A stretch of 64,000 nt of DNA from Candidatus Firestoneibacteriota bacterium. Its GTDB lineage: Bacteria; Oederibacteriota; D2-FULL-39-29; CAIOVX01. The notes below the pieces were generated by a model. That model made no database searches and was not told the origin of the DNA. It saw nothing but the letters and a program-made list of their open reading frames with translations. Shown here in pieces: positions 51,495-59,838 of the stretch (within the stretch, counting starts at the first letter, position 1; every line of letters begins with the position of its first letter). The position numbers were made by a program, and so were the translations under genes. The stretch spans positions 1-64,000 of the forward strand of contig CAIOVX010000060.1 of assembly GCA_903861835.1 (NCBI GenBank), read 5' to 3'.

Positions 51495-54194
51495 GTGCGT
51501 CTTAGCGATGTTGAAAATATCTCCAAACTTGCCGTAAGCCGACTTTCAATCAGGGAAATAAAAGAACTTTCCATGCAATTCTTTCAATTCGAGAAAGAAT
51601 ACTCCTCTTTTCAGCAGGAAAATTCCGCGCAGCTGGCGTTTGAGCTTTTCAAAGAAGCGGGCGCAAAGACCGAAATGCGCAAGATGAAAGCCGACGGAAA
51701 AACAGCGAGTATGGATTACATCATGCCTCAGTCCTGGGATCCGCGCGACGCGAAGCTTGAGATGCTCTCCCCTTTCAAGGAAACTATCTCCGATTACAAG
51801 ACTGACCGTTTTATGCTCCCTATGAGATGCACCGCGACCCGCGCCGGAGGGCTCACCGGAGAACTTATCCTTGAAAAGGATATTAACAAGAAAGGCGTCC
51901 GCGGAAAATTCATTTTAAGTTCCACCTATAAAATGTTCGGGTGGGATAAAATGAAACTGATAAAAGAAGGCGCAGCCGGAATAATTTCTTCCTGGGCGGA
52001 AAGCGGCGACAAGCTCCCGGATTCAGTTTTTTGGACAAACGGCTGGACAATGGGCTCCGGCTGGTACCACACGGCCGAGGAAAAGCGCATTCTTATGCTG
52101 AACATCTCCTGCAATAAAGGGAAAAGGCTTGAACGCTTTCTGCGGCGCGGGAAAAAAGTAGTGCTGAAAGCCTTTACAGACACCAAAACCTACGCTGGAA
52201 CTCAGCACACGGCTACGGCAGTTATAAGGGGGGGGAACAAAAAAGAAATAGCTATACTCGGACACCTCTACGAACCGATGCCTTCGGATAACTGCATCTG
52301 CGCCGCTTCCATGACGCGTTTTGTCGCTGTAATCAACCGGTTAATTGAAGAAAACAAACTCCCCAAACCTTATTACTCTCTCAGGTTCCTGCTCGGCGCG
52401 GAAAGATACGGCTTTGCCGAATTCTACAAGAACACGAAGAGGGCAAGAAATATTATAGCCAATATTAACTTTGACGCGCTCTGCGTAGACTATAGGAAGG
52501 CCAAGGTACCCTCGGAAATCCGTTACACCCCCGTAAGCAACACAAGTTTCACGGATATTCTGCTGGACAAACTAGTTAAAAAACACAATACAGCTCCGCT
52601 GCGACACGCGCGGGGTAATTTCTCTGATGACACCTTTATGTCGGACCCGCTCGTCAGCGCACCCTGCGTCTGGTTCTGGCAGCCTGAAGGAATCTATCAC
52701 CATAACAGCGAGAATACTTTCGAAGTTGTTGACTGGAAAAGGGTTCTGGAAAAATCCGCGGTAGCCCTTGAATACCTCCTCACCCTCGCTTACCTTGACC
52801 CTCAGGCAGCGGAAGGCTTCCTTCCCGAAGTCGAGAAAGGTTTGGCAGGGCACCTTGAACTTGAATTCTCAAAACTTTTGAAACGCGCCGGAAGTTTTAC
52901 CGAGAAGGAGCTGCTCTCAAACTTGCATTTCGTGAGCAGCTGGCAGGTCAACAGACTGGAATCCCTCTCAACCTTTGGGGTATCCCGTTCCTCGCTTAAA
53001 AAAGCGCAGGACCGGCTCGGACGGCGCATTGAGAAAGCCCTCGAAATCTTCGCAAAAGCCAAAACACTCCCGGAAAAATCTGAGAGTTTTATTTCTCCGG
53101 AAGAACGCAAAGCGTCAAACCTCATTCCCGTCAGGCTTGCAAAATACCCTCCTTCTGACATGGCCAAGGAAAAAGATATCCTGAAAAGACCTCGCAACCC
53201 TTTCTGCGCAGAGAACTTTGTCGCCTGGATGGACGGGAAACGGACCCTCTGGGATGTCATCAAACTTCTTGAGATGGACCTGGAGAAAACATTTACAAGC
53301 GGGCAGCAAAACACTTACATCCATTACGCGCGCGACCTGGAAAGGCTGGGCTACATAAAGTTCAAGTACAGGACAGTTATCGGCAGGAAAGAAATAATAA
53401 GCGGCCTGAAACTGCTCGGCATTAAAAAGGGCGACCGCATTATGGTTCACTCCTCCCTCGCTTCTCTAGGCAAAGTGAAGGGCGGGCCGGAGGCTGTTAT
53501 TGACGCGCTCAAAGCGGCTGTCGGGAAAAGCGGGCTTCTGATGATGCCGTCCTTCAACCACGGAGACGCGGCAAGAAATCCTCCGTACTATTTTGACATG
53601 AAAAAGACGTCTTCAAAGAACGGCGTTATAGCGGATACTTTCTGGCGCCTGCCGGGAGTGAAACGCTCGGTTGACCCTTCCCACGCCTTTGCCGCCTGGG
53701 GCAAGAACGCGGAGCAGTACCTCGCCGGGCACCTCTTCACAAGCACAATGGGAACCGGCTCGCCGCTTGAACTGCTGGAAAGGGGCGGCGGCAAAGTGGT
53801 ATTGCTCGGCACAGGATATGCTCCCAACACCTTCAGGCATGTCGTTGAGATGACGAATAATGTAAAATGCCTCGGCCAAAGAACCGAGGAGTATCCGGTT
53901 AAACTTCCTTCCGGAAAAATGATAAAGGCCAGGACCTGGTCCTGGAGGAACGGCGGCTGCCCTCTCCTTGATGATGTCTCGCATTCGGAACGGCTTATGA
54001 AGGAACGCGGGTTGGACAAGCTGGTGAAGATCGGGAACGCGGAAACCATCATATTTAACACGGCAGACTTTCGGCGCGTTGCCGAAGAACTTTTGGCGAA
54101 AGGAGTTCCGGGAAAGCCCAACTGCAAGGATTGTAAAATGAAGATTGCCTTTACGGGAACGAAGGAAGGGAAGCTACCGACCCAAAAAGTTTAA
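51495..54194 (+). CDS. M28-type peptidase domain fused to an AAC(3)-like acyltransferase
   Basis: The 899-residue protein starts at GTG with GGGAGG eight bases upstream. Residues ~100-430 carry a putative two-zinc M28/DUF4910-like site: H257 (LGHLYEP), D265 (PSDNCICA), E303 (GAERYGF), D327 (INFDALC) and H403 (YHHNSENT). A winged-helix-like segment follows around 570-640. Residues ~645-885 match aminoglycoside 3-N-acetyltransferase/YokD proteins: MVHSSLASLGKVKGGPEAVI, LLMMPSFN, DPSHAFAAWG and LLGTGYAPNTFRHVVE. No signal peptide is seen. The combination suggests removal and addition of acyl or aminoacyl groups on one substrate, probably a surface amino sugar. This is inference. Confidence 0.78.
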   Translation: MRLSDVENISKLAVSRLSIREIKELSMQFFQFEKEYSSFQQENSAQLAFELFKEAGAKTEMRKMKADGKTASMDYIMPQSWDPRDAKLEMLSPFKETISDYKTDRFMLPMRCTATRAGGLTGELILEKDINKKGVRGKFILSSTYKMFGWDKMKLIKEGAAGIISSWAESGDKLPDSVFWTNGWTMGSGWYHTAEEKRILMLNISCNKGKRLERFLRRGKKVVLKAFTDTKTYAGTQHTATAVIRGGNKKEIAILGHLYEPMPSDNCICAASMTRFVAVINRLIEENKLPKPYYSLRFLLGAERYGFAEFYKNTKRARNIIANINFDALCVDYRKAKVPSEIRYTPVSNTSFTDILLDKLVKKHNTAPLRHARGNFSDDTFMSDPLVSAPCVWFWQPEGIYHHNSENTFEVVDWKRVLEKSAVALEYLLTLAYLDPQAAEGFLPEVEKGLAGHLELEFSKLLKRAGSFTEKELLSNLHFVSSWQVNRLESLSTFGVSRSSLKKAQDRLGRRIEKALEIFAKAKTLPEKSESFISPEERKASNLIPVRLAKYPPSDMAKEKDILKRPRNPFCAENFVAWMDGKRTLWDVIKLLEMDLEKTFTSGQQNTYIHYARDLERLGYIKFKYRTVIGRKEIISGLKLLGIKKGDRIMVHSSLASLGKVKGGPEAVIDALKAAVGKSGLLMMPSFNHGDAARNPPYYFDMKKTSSKNGVIADTFWRLPGVKRSVDPSHAFAAWGKNAEQYLAGHLFTSTMGTGSPLELLERGGGKVVLLGTGYAPNTFRHVVEMTNNVKCLGQRTEEYPVKLPSGKMIKARTWSWRNGGCPLLDDVSHSERLMKERGLDKLVKIGNAETIIFNTADFRRVAEELLAKGVPGKPNCKDCKMKIAFTGTKEGKLPTQKV

Positions 54195-54264
54195 AGTCTA
54201 TAACATGCGTGTCATTCTGCCTTTATTACCCGATTTTTACTCAAATTAAGCATATTGCAAACGG

Positions 54265-54594
54265 TTACTTCTTTTTCCTTTGCAACTTATCCTGGTTCTG
54301 CCTTTTATTTATTGCCAGACCAATCAAACAAGCGAAACCTATAGCTATTAGAAGGCTAATTATAAAACAATTGACTAAGGAAAACTTCGCAAAATCTCTA
54401 AAATAGCCAAAAGAAACAGTATTTAATACAACAGTTCCACCGGCAAGCAAAGGAGTAATCATTATTTTACTGTTGCATTTATTTTTGATCAAAAATAGGA
54501 TTATTACAACAGCAATGAACCCAAGCATCAATAGAGACTTTTCAGAAGCAAGATCATAATTAATTACATTTTCAAATATGCTCTTTAAAGTCAT
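54265..54594 (-). CDS. Small three-segment membrane protein
   Basis: The 109-residue protein has three hydrophobic segments (LLMLGFIAVVIILFLI; ITPLLAGGTVVLNTVSFGYF; FIISLLIAIGFACLIGLAI) and a Lys-rich C-terminus. I recognise no family. AAGGAG lies eight bases before the ATG, which supports translation. The gene is visibly more AT-rich than the flanking M28 and uvrB genes, like the adjacent toxin-antitoxin pair, and may have been acquired with it. Confidence 0.55.
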   Translation of the reverse strand: MTLKSIFENVINYDLASEKSLLMLGFIAVVIILFLIKNKCNSKIMITPLLAGGTVVLNTVSFGYFRDFAKFSLVNCFIISLLIAIGFACLIGLAINKRQNQDKLQRKKK

Positions 54595-54735
54595 TTCGAT
54601 GCGCTCCTTTGAACTTTAGTGTTTGCACAATCCCTGTATATGTATTTTACAGCATTTATACAGCCTGCAACACAGTGCATTTTTTCAACTTCTCCAAATA
54701 ATTCCACCCGACACCTGCCGCATTTGAAAAACATA

Positions 54736-55023
54736 CTATTTCACCCGCTTTTCCGCCTTAAGGTAAACCTCATCGTTCCTGCGCAGGCCGACAGCGACAA
54801 CAAATACCGTAACAAGTCCTTTCTCGACCCGGTATATTACCCTGTAATCCATCACCTTTAACTTCATATAACCTTTTAGTTTTTTTCGGAGGGGCTTACC
54901 GTACTTTTCCGGCTCGAAAGAAAGTTTTTTTTCGATTACCACGATGATTGCTTTCCTTATTTCCGGAGAGAGCTTAAGCATATCGTCTATAGCCGAGTCA
55001 GAAAAGACGATGTGCCAGATCAT
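54736..55023 (-). CDS. RelE/ParE-family toxin
   Basis: The 95-residue protein has the RelE fold pattern: WHIVFSDSAIDDMLKLSPEI at the N-terminus, KYGKPLRKKLKGYMKLKVMD, then YRVIYRVEKGLVTVFVVAVG and the terminal LRRNDEVY. RelE toxins cleave mRNA on the ribosome; ParE relatives poison gyrase. It overlaps the antitoxin gene by four bases (ATGA), as expected for a co-translated pair. Confidence 0.9.
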   Translation of the reverse strand: MIWHIVFSDSAIDDMLKLSPEIRKAIIVVIEKKLSFEPEKYGKPLRKKLKGYMKLKVMDYRVIYRVEKGLVTVFVVAVGLRRNDEVYLKAEKRVK

Positions 55024-55298
55024 TCAATCCCCAGTTTCTTCTTTGTTTCATCCATCGTCAAATATTTGACCGGTTTCTTCATCCTCTCTTTCACGATATC
55101 CGAGAAATACTGATCTTCCGCCTCTTCCATTAAATTCTCATATTTCTTGAATTCCTCAATAGACATTATCACAGCGACAGGCTTATACCTTTTTTCAATA
55201 ATAACCCGCCTTGTCATTGCCTCAGCCAGAATCTTATCAAAACTCATTCTAAGTTCAGACGCGCCATAATAGGTCGCCGGTTCTTCTACCCTTCTCAT
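55020..55298 (-). CDS. PHD/YefM-family antitoxin
   Basis: Antitoxin partner of the RelE-like protein. The 92-residue sequence holds the PHD/YefM DNA-binding fold (SELRMSFDKILAEAMTRRVI followed by KRYKPVAVIMSIEEFKKYE) and a C-terminal segment that should wrap the toxin. I start at the ATG at 55298 because GGAGG lies six bases upstream; the ORF can be extended eight codons. Binding sites in the promoter suggest autoregulation. Confidence 0.9.
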   Translation of the reverse strand: MRRVEEPATYYGASELRMSFDKILAEAMTRRVIIEKRYKPVAVIMSIEEFKKYENLMEEAEDQYFSDIVKERMKKPVKYLTMDETKKKLGIE

Positions 55299-55324
55299 AC
55301 TCCGCCTCCGCTGGATCATCATAA

Positions 55325-55401
55325 TGTCAAATTCGTTTCAACCTAAAACATCATACAACTTGTCATTTGATTTGTCAATTATGTTGTCAATTGATATGAC
55401 A
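55325..55401 (-). promoter_or_regulatory. Promoter and operator region of the toxin-antitoxin operon
   Basis: On the minus strand TTGACA (55373-55378) and TATGAT (55350-55355) are 17 bases apart. AxTTGACA-like words occur at 55325-55332, 55361-55368, 55373-55380 and 55385-55392. An inverted repeat TGTCA-N7-TGACA spans 55385-55401. The copies flank and cover the -35 box, fitting autorepression by the antitoxin complex. Confidence 0.7.
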
Positions 55402-55480
55402 TATACATTTGGGCGCTAACTAAAATATGCAAAACGGTATCGGCTCTCCCATTGCCATAAGTGACCCGGGTATATGGCTT

Positions 55481-55504
55481 GAAAGGAGCGCATAAATGGA
55501 TTAA
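55481..55504 (+). promoter_or_regulatory. Ribosome site and two-codon upstream ORF before uvrB
   Basis: GAAAGGAG (55481-55488) is ideally placed for the ATG at 55496, but that ATG reads ATG GAT TAA and stops at once. The uvrB ATG at 55514 is in the same frame, 28 bases from the ribosome site. Either uvrB is reached by reinitiation after a minimal upstream ORF, or a former N-terminal extension has been broken. Confidence 0.55.
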
Positions 55505-55513
55505 AATGAACAA

Positions 55514-57610
55514 ATGGACTTCAAACTCGTATCCGAATACAGCCCCACAGGAGACCAGCCTCAGGCGATAGAGAAACTCGTCAAGGGCATCAGGGCAAAC
55601 GAAAGGAACCAGACTCTCCTCGGCGTGACCGGCTCCGGCAAAACCTTTACCGTGGCAAATGTCATTGCCGCAACGCAGAAACCGACGCTGATAATATCCC
55701 ATAATAAAACGCTAGCCGCCCAGCTCTACGGCGAGTTTAAATCCTTCTTCCCGGAAAACGCGGTAGAATACTTTGTCAGCTACTACGATTATTACCAACC
55801 CGAGGCTTATCTTCCCTCCACCGACACTTATATAGAGAAAGACGCTTCCATAAATGACGAAATAGACAAACTCCGCCATTCCGCGACAGCTTCCATTCTA
55901 ACTCGGCGCGACTGCATCATTGTCGCGAGCGTCTCCTGTATTTACGGAATCGGCTCGCCCGAGACCTATCAGAACATGCACCTTGCGCTTGAAGAAGGGC
56001 AGAACCTGCATATGGACCAACTGCTCTCAAAACTCGTCGAGATACAATACATCCGGAACGACATGGACCTCTACCGCGGGACCTTCCGCGTGAAAGGCGA
56101 CACCGTTGACATCTTCCCGTCGGCGGCGGATACGGTCATACGCTTGCAATATGACGGCAACACCATAGAAAAAATCACGGAGATAGACGGGTTCTCCGCG
56201 GAAGTCAAGAAGCGGATGAAGAGCGCCATAATTTTTCCCGCGGCCCACTGGGTCACCCCTCCCGACCAGCTTAAGGCAGCGGTCAAGCATATTGAAACAG
56301 AACTTGACCTAAGGTTGATTGACCTTAGAAAAATGAACAAGCTTGTCGAGGCGCAAAGACTGGAACAGCGCACCCGCTTTGACATGGAGATGATGCTGGA
56401 AGTCGGGACCTGCAAGGGCATTGAAAACTACTCGCGCCACCTGGACGGAAGAAAGCCCGGGGAGCCGCCCTTCACGCTGGTGGATTACCTGCCGAAAGAC
56501 GGGCTGATAGTCGTTGACGAAAGCCACATTACCCTCCCGCAGATACGGGGCATGCACGAAGGAGACCGCGCGAGAAAGACAAATCTGGTGGAGTACGGAT
56601 TCCGGCTTCCTTCGGCGATAGACAACAGGCCTTTGAAGTTCCCTGAATTTGAGAAAAGAATCCCCCAGATACTTTATGTCTCCGCTACACCTGCCGATTA
56701 CGAACTGAAGGCCTCGGGCAAGCCGATTGAGCAGATAATCCGGCCCACGGGCCTTATGGATCCGGAAGTTTGCATAAAGAAGGCCACGGGGCAGATCGAT
56801 GACCTCATCGGAGAGATAAAAACCGTGGTTGACAGGGGCGAGCGCGTGCTGGCTACCACTCTCACGAAGAAAATGGCGGAGGAACTTACCGACTATCTAA
56901 AAGATATCGGAATCCGGGCCAAGTACCTGCACTCCGACATTGAAACCCTTGAAAGGATAAAGATATTGCAATCTCTCCGCGCCGGGGATTTTGATGTACT
57001 CGTCGGCATAAACCTGCTCCGCGAAGGACTGGATCTTCCCGAAGTATCTCTCGTGGCCATTCTTGACGCGGATAAGGAAGGATTCCTTAGGTCAGAGACC
57101 TCTCTCGTCCAGACTATCGGGCGCGCGGCGAGGAATGTGGCCGGCCGCGTCATTCTTTACGCGGATAAAATGACCGGTTCCATCAATCGGGCAGTCTCTG
57201 AAACAAACCGCAGGCGCGAAGTACAAAGGGCCTACAACATAAAACACGGCATCACCCCGACGACCATAAAGAAACAGATCAGGGAAATAATGAACAGCGT
57301 TTACGAACAGGATTACTTCACCGTGCCGCTTGCCGCGGAAAAAGGCGGCGAGTACCTGACCGCGGACGAAATCCCGAAACTCCTCTCCGAGCTTGAGGCG
57401 GAGATGCAGGGCTACGCCAAGAAACTCCAGTTTGAGAAGGCCGCGGCCGTCCGGGACAGGATACGCCATTTTAAATCGCAGATAGGCAAGATGAACGAGA
57501 GCGGCTTTATTCCCTCAAAGTTGCTGAAGGATGAACCGCTGTCGTATGCGGAAAAAAAGGGTCTGGCGAGAAGGATAGGGGCGGTAAAAGCGAAAAGGTA
57601 TAAGAGATGA
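55514..57610 (+). CDS. uvrB: Excinuclease ABC subunit B
   Basis: UvrB verifies DNA damage and recruits UvrC in nucleotide excision repair. The 698-residue protein has Walker [15 protein letters not shown], the beta-hairpin [17 protein letters not shown], the DEAD-type box [15 protein letters not shown], motif VI region [11 protein letters not shown], and the C-terminal UVR domain ([15 protein letters not shown]). The first residues [18 protein letters not shown] align with the usual UvrB start, so the ATG at 55514 is right even though its ribosome site is displaced. uvrA and uvrC are not in the window. Confidence 0.98.
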   Translation: MDFKLVSEYSPTGDQPQAIEKLVKGIRANERNQTLLGVTGSGKTFTVANVIAATQKPTLIISHNKTLAAQLYGEFKSFFPENAVEYFVSYYDYYQPEAYLPSTDTYIEKDASINDEIDKLRHSATASILTRRDCIIVASVSCIYGIGSPETYQNMHLALEEGQNLHMDQLLSKLVEIQYIRNDMDLYRGTFRVKGDTVDIFPSAADTVIRLQYDGNTIEKITEIDGFSAEVKKRMKSAIIFPAAHWVTPPDQLKAAVKHIETELDLRLIDLRKMNKLVEAQRLEQRTRFDMEMMLEVGTCKGIENYSRHLDGRKPGEPPFTLVDYLPKDGLIVVDESHITLPQIRGMHEGDRARKTNLVEYGFRLPSAIDNRPLKFPEFEKRIPQILYVSATPADYELKASGKPIEQIIRPTGLMDPEVCIKKATGQIDDLIGEIKTVVDRGERVLATTLTKKMAEELTDYLKDIGIRAKYLHSDIETLERIKILQSLRAGDFDVLVGINLLREGLDLPEVSLVAILDADKEGFLRSETSLVQTIGRAARNVAGRVILYADKMTGSINRAVSETNRRREVQRAYNIKHGITPTTIKKQIREIMNSVYEQDYFTVPLAAEKGGEYLTADEIPKLLSELEAEMQGYAKKLQFEKAAAVRDRIRHFKSQIGKMNESGFIPSKLLKDEPLSYAEKKGLARRIGAVKAKRYKR

Positions 57611-57638
57611 AACTCCCCGAGCTTACGCTCGGAGTTTC
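57609..57638 (+). terminator. Hairpin at the end of uvrB
   Basis: GAAACTCCCCGAGC pairs with GCTCGGAGTTTC (two-base bulge) over a TTAC loop, directly at the uvrB stop codon. There is no T-run, so it may act as a 3' stabiliser rather than an intrinsic terminator. Confidence 0.45.
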
Positions 57639-57667
57639 TGATGAGTTGTGATATTTATTATCATTCA

Positions 57668-57712
57668 TGCCGAATTCATCCCGCGGGCTCACGCCCGGGG
57701 TTTTCTTCGGCA
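57668..57712. repeat. Palindromic element with TGCCGAA ends, copy 2
   Basis: It begins TGCCGAATTCATCCCGCG and ends GGGGTTTTCTTCGGCA, with a CCCGCGGGC/GCCCGGGG core hairpin. The ends match the copy at 41083-41158 read on the minus strand; the cores differ. Confidence 0.75.
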
Positions 57713-57754
57713 TTTGCATCATAAAAGTTTGTAAAGTAAACAGGAAAAATCGGT

Positions 57755-57790
57755 TTATAACGTTCTTAACGCTTACAACGTTTGTAACGT
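57755..57790. repeat. 9-bp tandem array (ACGTTANRA family)
   Basis: Read as plus strand: TTATAACGT, TCTTAACGC, TTACAACGT, TTGTAACGT, four units with exact 9-base period. Confidence 0.82.
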
Positions 57791-57842
57791 AAACATGAAG
57801 GATTGGCAAAGCCTGAATATTGAAATTGTGCATCGGGCTCTT

Positions 57843-58015
57843 CCCTCTAGCGTCCGACCGTCTGAGCCTCTGAGCCTCTGAGCATCTGACCTTCTGGTCT
57901 TCCGTCCTCTGCTCTACTGCGCATCCGCTCTTCCGCGCATCGGTCCACTGTCCTCCGACTTCCGCCTTACTGCGCGTCCAGTCTTCCGAGCATCGGTCCA
58001 CCGTCTTCGTCGTTC
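57843..58015. repeat. CTCTGAGC/TCCGTC short-period repeat spacer
   Basis: Words such as GCCTCTGAGCCTCTGAGCAT, CTTCTGGTCTTCCGTCCTCT and CGCATCCGCTCTTCCGCGCAT recur at about 9-11 base spacing. The style matches 19893-20082. Together with the arrays on either side it accounts for the 505-base gap between uvrB and xerD. No gene is credible here. Confidence 0.7.
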
Positions 58016-58024
58016 TTGATGTTT

Positions 58025-58060
58025 ACGTTATAAACGTTACGAACGTTACAAACGCTACAA
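58025..58060. repeat. 9-bp tandem array (ACGTTANRA family)
   Basis: ACGTTATAA, ACGTTACGA, ACGTTACAA and ACGCTACAA in exact tandem. Confidence 0.85.
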
Positions 58061-58075
58061 ACCGCCCTTGATTTT

Positions 58076-58111
58076 ACCTTACGAACTTTACAAACCTTAA
58101 GAACCTTACAA
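58076..58111. repeat. 9-bp tandem array, ACCTTANRA variant
   Basis: ACCTTACGA, ACTTTACAA, ACCTTAAGA and ACCTTACAA: same period and layout but with ACCTT replacing ACGTT. It ends five bases from the xerD stop codon. Confidence 0.82.
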
Positions 58112-58115
58112 ACTT

Positions 58116-59006
58116 TTACCCTCGAGGATGATATTTCTTATGTACCTCTTTTAACCTCGACCTATCCACATGCGTATAAATCTGCGTGGTTGAGATGCTT
58201 GAATGTCCGAGCATTTCCTGGACGGCTCTAAGATCGGCGCCCCGGGCCAGAAGATGCGTCGCGAATGAGTGCCTTATGGTATGCGGGGTCACATCTTTCT
58301 TGATACCCGCCGCCTTCACACAGCCGGTTATTATTTTCCACATCCAGACACGGGAGAGTTTCTTGCCCCGCCTTCCGAGAAAAATAGTCTCATCTTTGGA
58401 CTTTGTTTTTTCTATGATCTGCCGGCGCGCGCCCTCTATATACTTTTCCAGGAATTCCGCAGCCATATTCCCGACAGGAATAATTCTCTCCTTGCTCCCT
58501 TTTCCAGTCACCCTCAGGTACTGGCCATTCGGGTCGTAATTTTGCATGCGCAAATTCACGAGTTCGGAGATGCGGAGACCAGATGCGTAAAGCAGCTCCA
58601 TTACGGCACGGTCCCGCGCGCCTTCGGCGCTGTCAGAGCGGATTCCGTCAAGCAGCGCTTTGACTTCTTTTTCATTAAGGATGTCGGGAAGTTTCCTTGA
58701 AAGACGCGGCGTCTCGATATCCGCCACCGGGCTTTCTATTATTTCAACCTCGTTTGAAGCATACTTAAAAAAAGTCTTAAGCGAAGAGAGGCATCTGGCA
58801 ACCGACCTGGGATCGTGATCGCTCTTTAAGAAGAGCATATAATCCATCACCGAGGACTTGTCCACCCTTTTCACTTCGGTGATACCTGCCTTTTCCATAT
58901 AGCCGGCAAACTTGAAAAGGTCCATCTTGTAGGCGTCCACCGTATTCGGGGAATATTTTCTCTCCAGCACGAGGTATGTAAGAAACCCTTCCACCAGCTC
59001 ACGCAT
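58116..59006 (-). CDS. xerD: Tyrosine recombinase XerD-like
   Basis: Xer recombinases resolve chromosome dimers at dif. The 296-residue protein has an N-terminal SAM-like core-binding domain (LVEGFLTYLVLERKYSPNTV) and a catalytic domain. The catalytic Arg is in YASGLRISELVNLR, the H-x-x-R box in THTIRHSFATHLLARGADLR and the nucleophile Tyr in ISTTQIYTHVDRSRL. RGADLRAVQ and HKKYHPRG favour XerD over XerC. I choose the ATG at 59006 since AGGCGG lies seven bases upstream; it overlaps the NUDIX gene by eight bases. No dif site is identified. Confidence 0.9.
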   Translation of the reverse strand: MRELVEGFLTYLVLERKYSPNTVDAYKMDLFKFAGYMEKAGITEVKRVDKSSVMDYMLFLKSDHDPRSVARCLSSLKTFFKYASNEVEIIESPVADIETPRLSRKLPDILNEKEVKALLDGIRSDSAEGARDRAVMELLYASGLRISELVNLRMQNYDPNGQYLRVTGKGSKERIIPVGNMAAEFLEKYIEGARRQIIEKTKSKDETIFLGRRGKKLSRVWMWKIITGCVKAAGIKKDVTPHTIRHSFATHLLARGADLRAVQEMLGHSSISTTQIYTHVDRSRLKEVHKKYHPRG

Positions 59007-59763
59007 GTTTTTTCCGCCTAAAGTAATCAAGGAGCACTTTTTTGTGGTCAGAAGCAAATTTCATCTTCCTTACATCCTTTACAGTGATGATTCTTACGCT
59101 TTTTGCATCGTCTCCTGCAATGGGAGTTCCTAAAGAATCAGCCGTGAACACAACGGTCGCAACATGAAAACGCGGATCCCGCGCCGGAGCTGAATACGCG
59201 TGAAATTGCTTAAGGTTCTTAAGCTTGAGCCCCGTCTCTTCCTTCATTTCACGCCGTACGGCGGCTTCAACGCTCTCCCCGTAATCAACAAACCCGCCGG
59301 GAAGCGCGAAACCGAGCGGCGGATTTGAGCGCTCTATCACAACCACCCCGCCTTTTACCCTGATGATGCAGTCAGTAGTGAGGAACGGGGACTTCTGTTC
59401 ATTCCCGAAATAGTTCAAGTAACCAATCAGTCCTTTCCTGAAAGGCTCTTTTTCAATATTGTCTGCCAAACTCACCCAAAACTGTCTTACCGGATGTTCT
59501 CTGTACTCATAAATATACCTATACATTTCCTGGGCGATTATCTTACCTGCCTGGTTGAAAGAAAACGGCTCCTTTCCGGACAGAACGGAAAAAATAACAC
59601 GCTTTCCGCCGGCGCGCGCGGCGGTTTTTACCGCTGTCGCAACTGCTTTTCTGAGTTTAGTCTCGGTATTCCCGCCCAACCGGAAAGTGAAGGTTCTTCC
59701 CCCCGCTCTCGCCTTCCCCTCAACGAGTTCTATTTTTATGCCCTTGATTGTAATATTGTTCAT
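58999..59763 (-). CDS. NUDIX hydrolase with a half-macro-like N-terminus
   Basis: The C-terminal ~130 residues are a NUDIX domain with the box GGFVDYGESVEAAVRREM followed by KEETGL, preceded by PPLGFALPGG. The N-terminal ~100 residues include KRVIFSVLSGKEPFSFNQAG and KIIAQEMYRYIYEY, which resemble the last strand and helix of a macro (ADP-ribose-binding) domain. The first half of a macro domain, with its ligand-binding Asn, is not evident. NUDIX enzymes of the ADP-ribose type would fit such a fusion. The ATG has GGGG upstream, and it overlaps xerD by eight bases. Confidence 0.82.
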   Translation of the reverse strand: MNNITIKGIKIELVEGKARAGGRTFTFRLGGNTETKLRKAVATAVKTAARAGGKRVIFSVLSGKEPFSFNQAGKIIAQEMYRYIYEYREHPVRQFWVSLADNIEKEPFRKGLIGYLNYFGNEQKSPFLTTDCIIRVKGGVVVIERSNPPLGFALPGGFVDYGESVEAAVRREMKEETGLKLKNLKQFHAYSAPARDPRFHVATVVFTADSLGTPIAGDDAKSVRIITVKDVRKMKFASDHKKVLLDYFRRKKHA

Positions 59764-59782
59764 TTCCCCCGCTATGAGACTT

Positions 59783-59830
59783 ACGTTACAAACGTTATAA
59801 ACGTTAAGAACGTTAAGAACGTTATAAACG
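59783..59830. repeat. 9-bp tandem array (ACGTTANRA family), five units
   Basis: ACGTTACAA, ACGTTATAA, ACGTTAAGA, ACGTTAAGA, ACGTTATAA, then ACG. The best-preserved array, in the 75-base spacer between the radical SAM stop and the NUDIX start. Confidence 0.9.
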
Positions 59831-59838
59831 CATTTGTC

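Noticed and set aside
57507-58001. 164-residue minus-strand open frame
   Set aside because: It translates the short-period repeats and overlaps the end of uvrB; the residues are repeat words (VTNVVSVKNVINRF).
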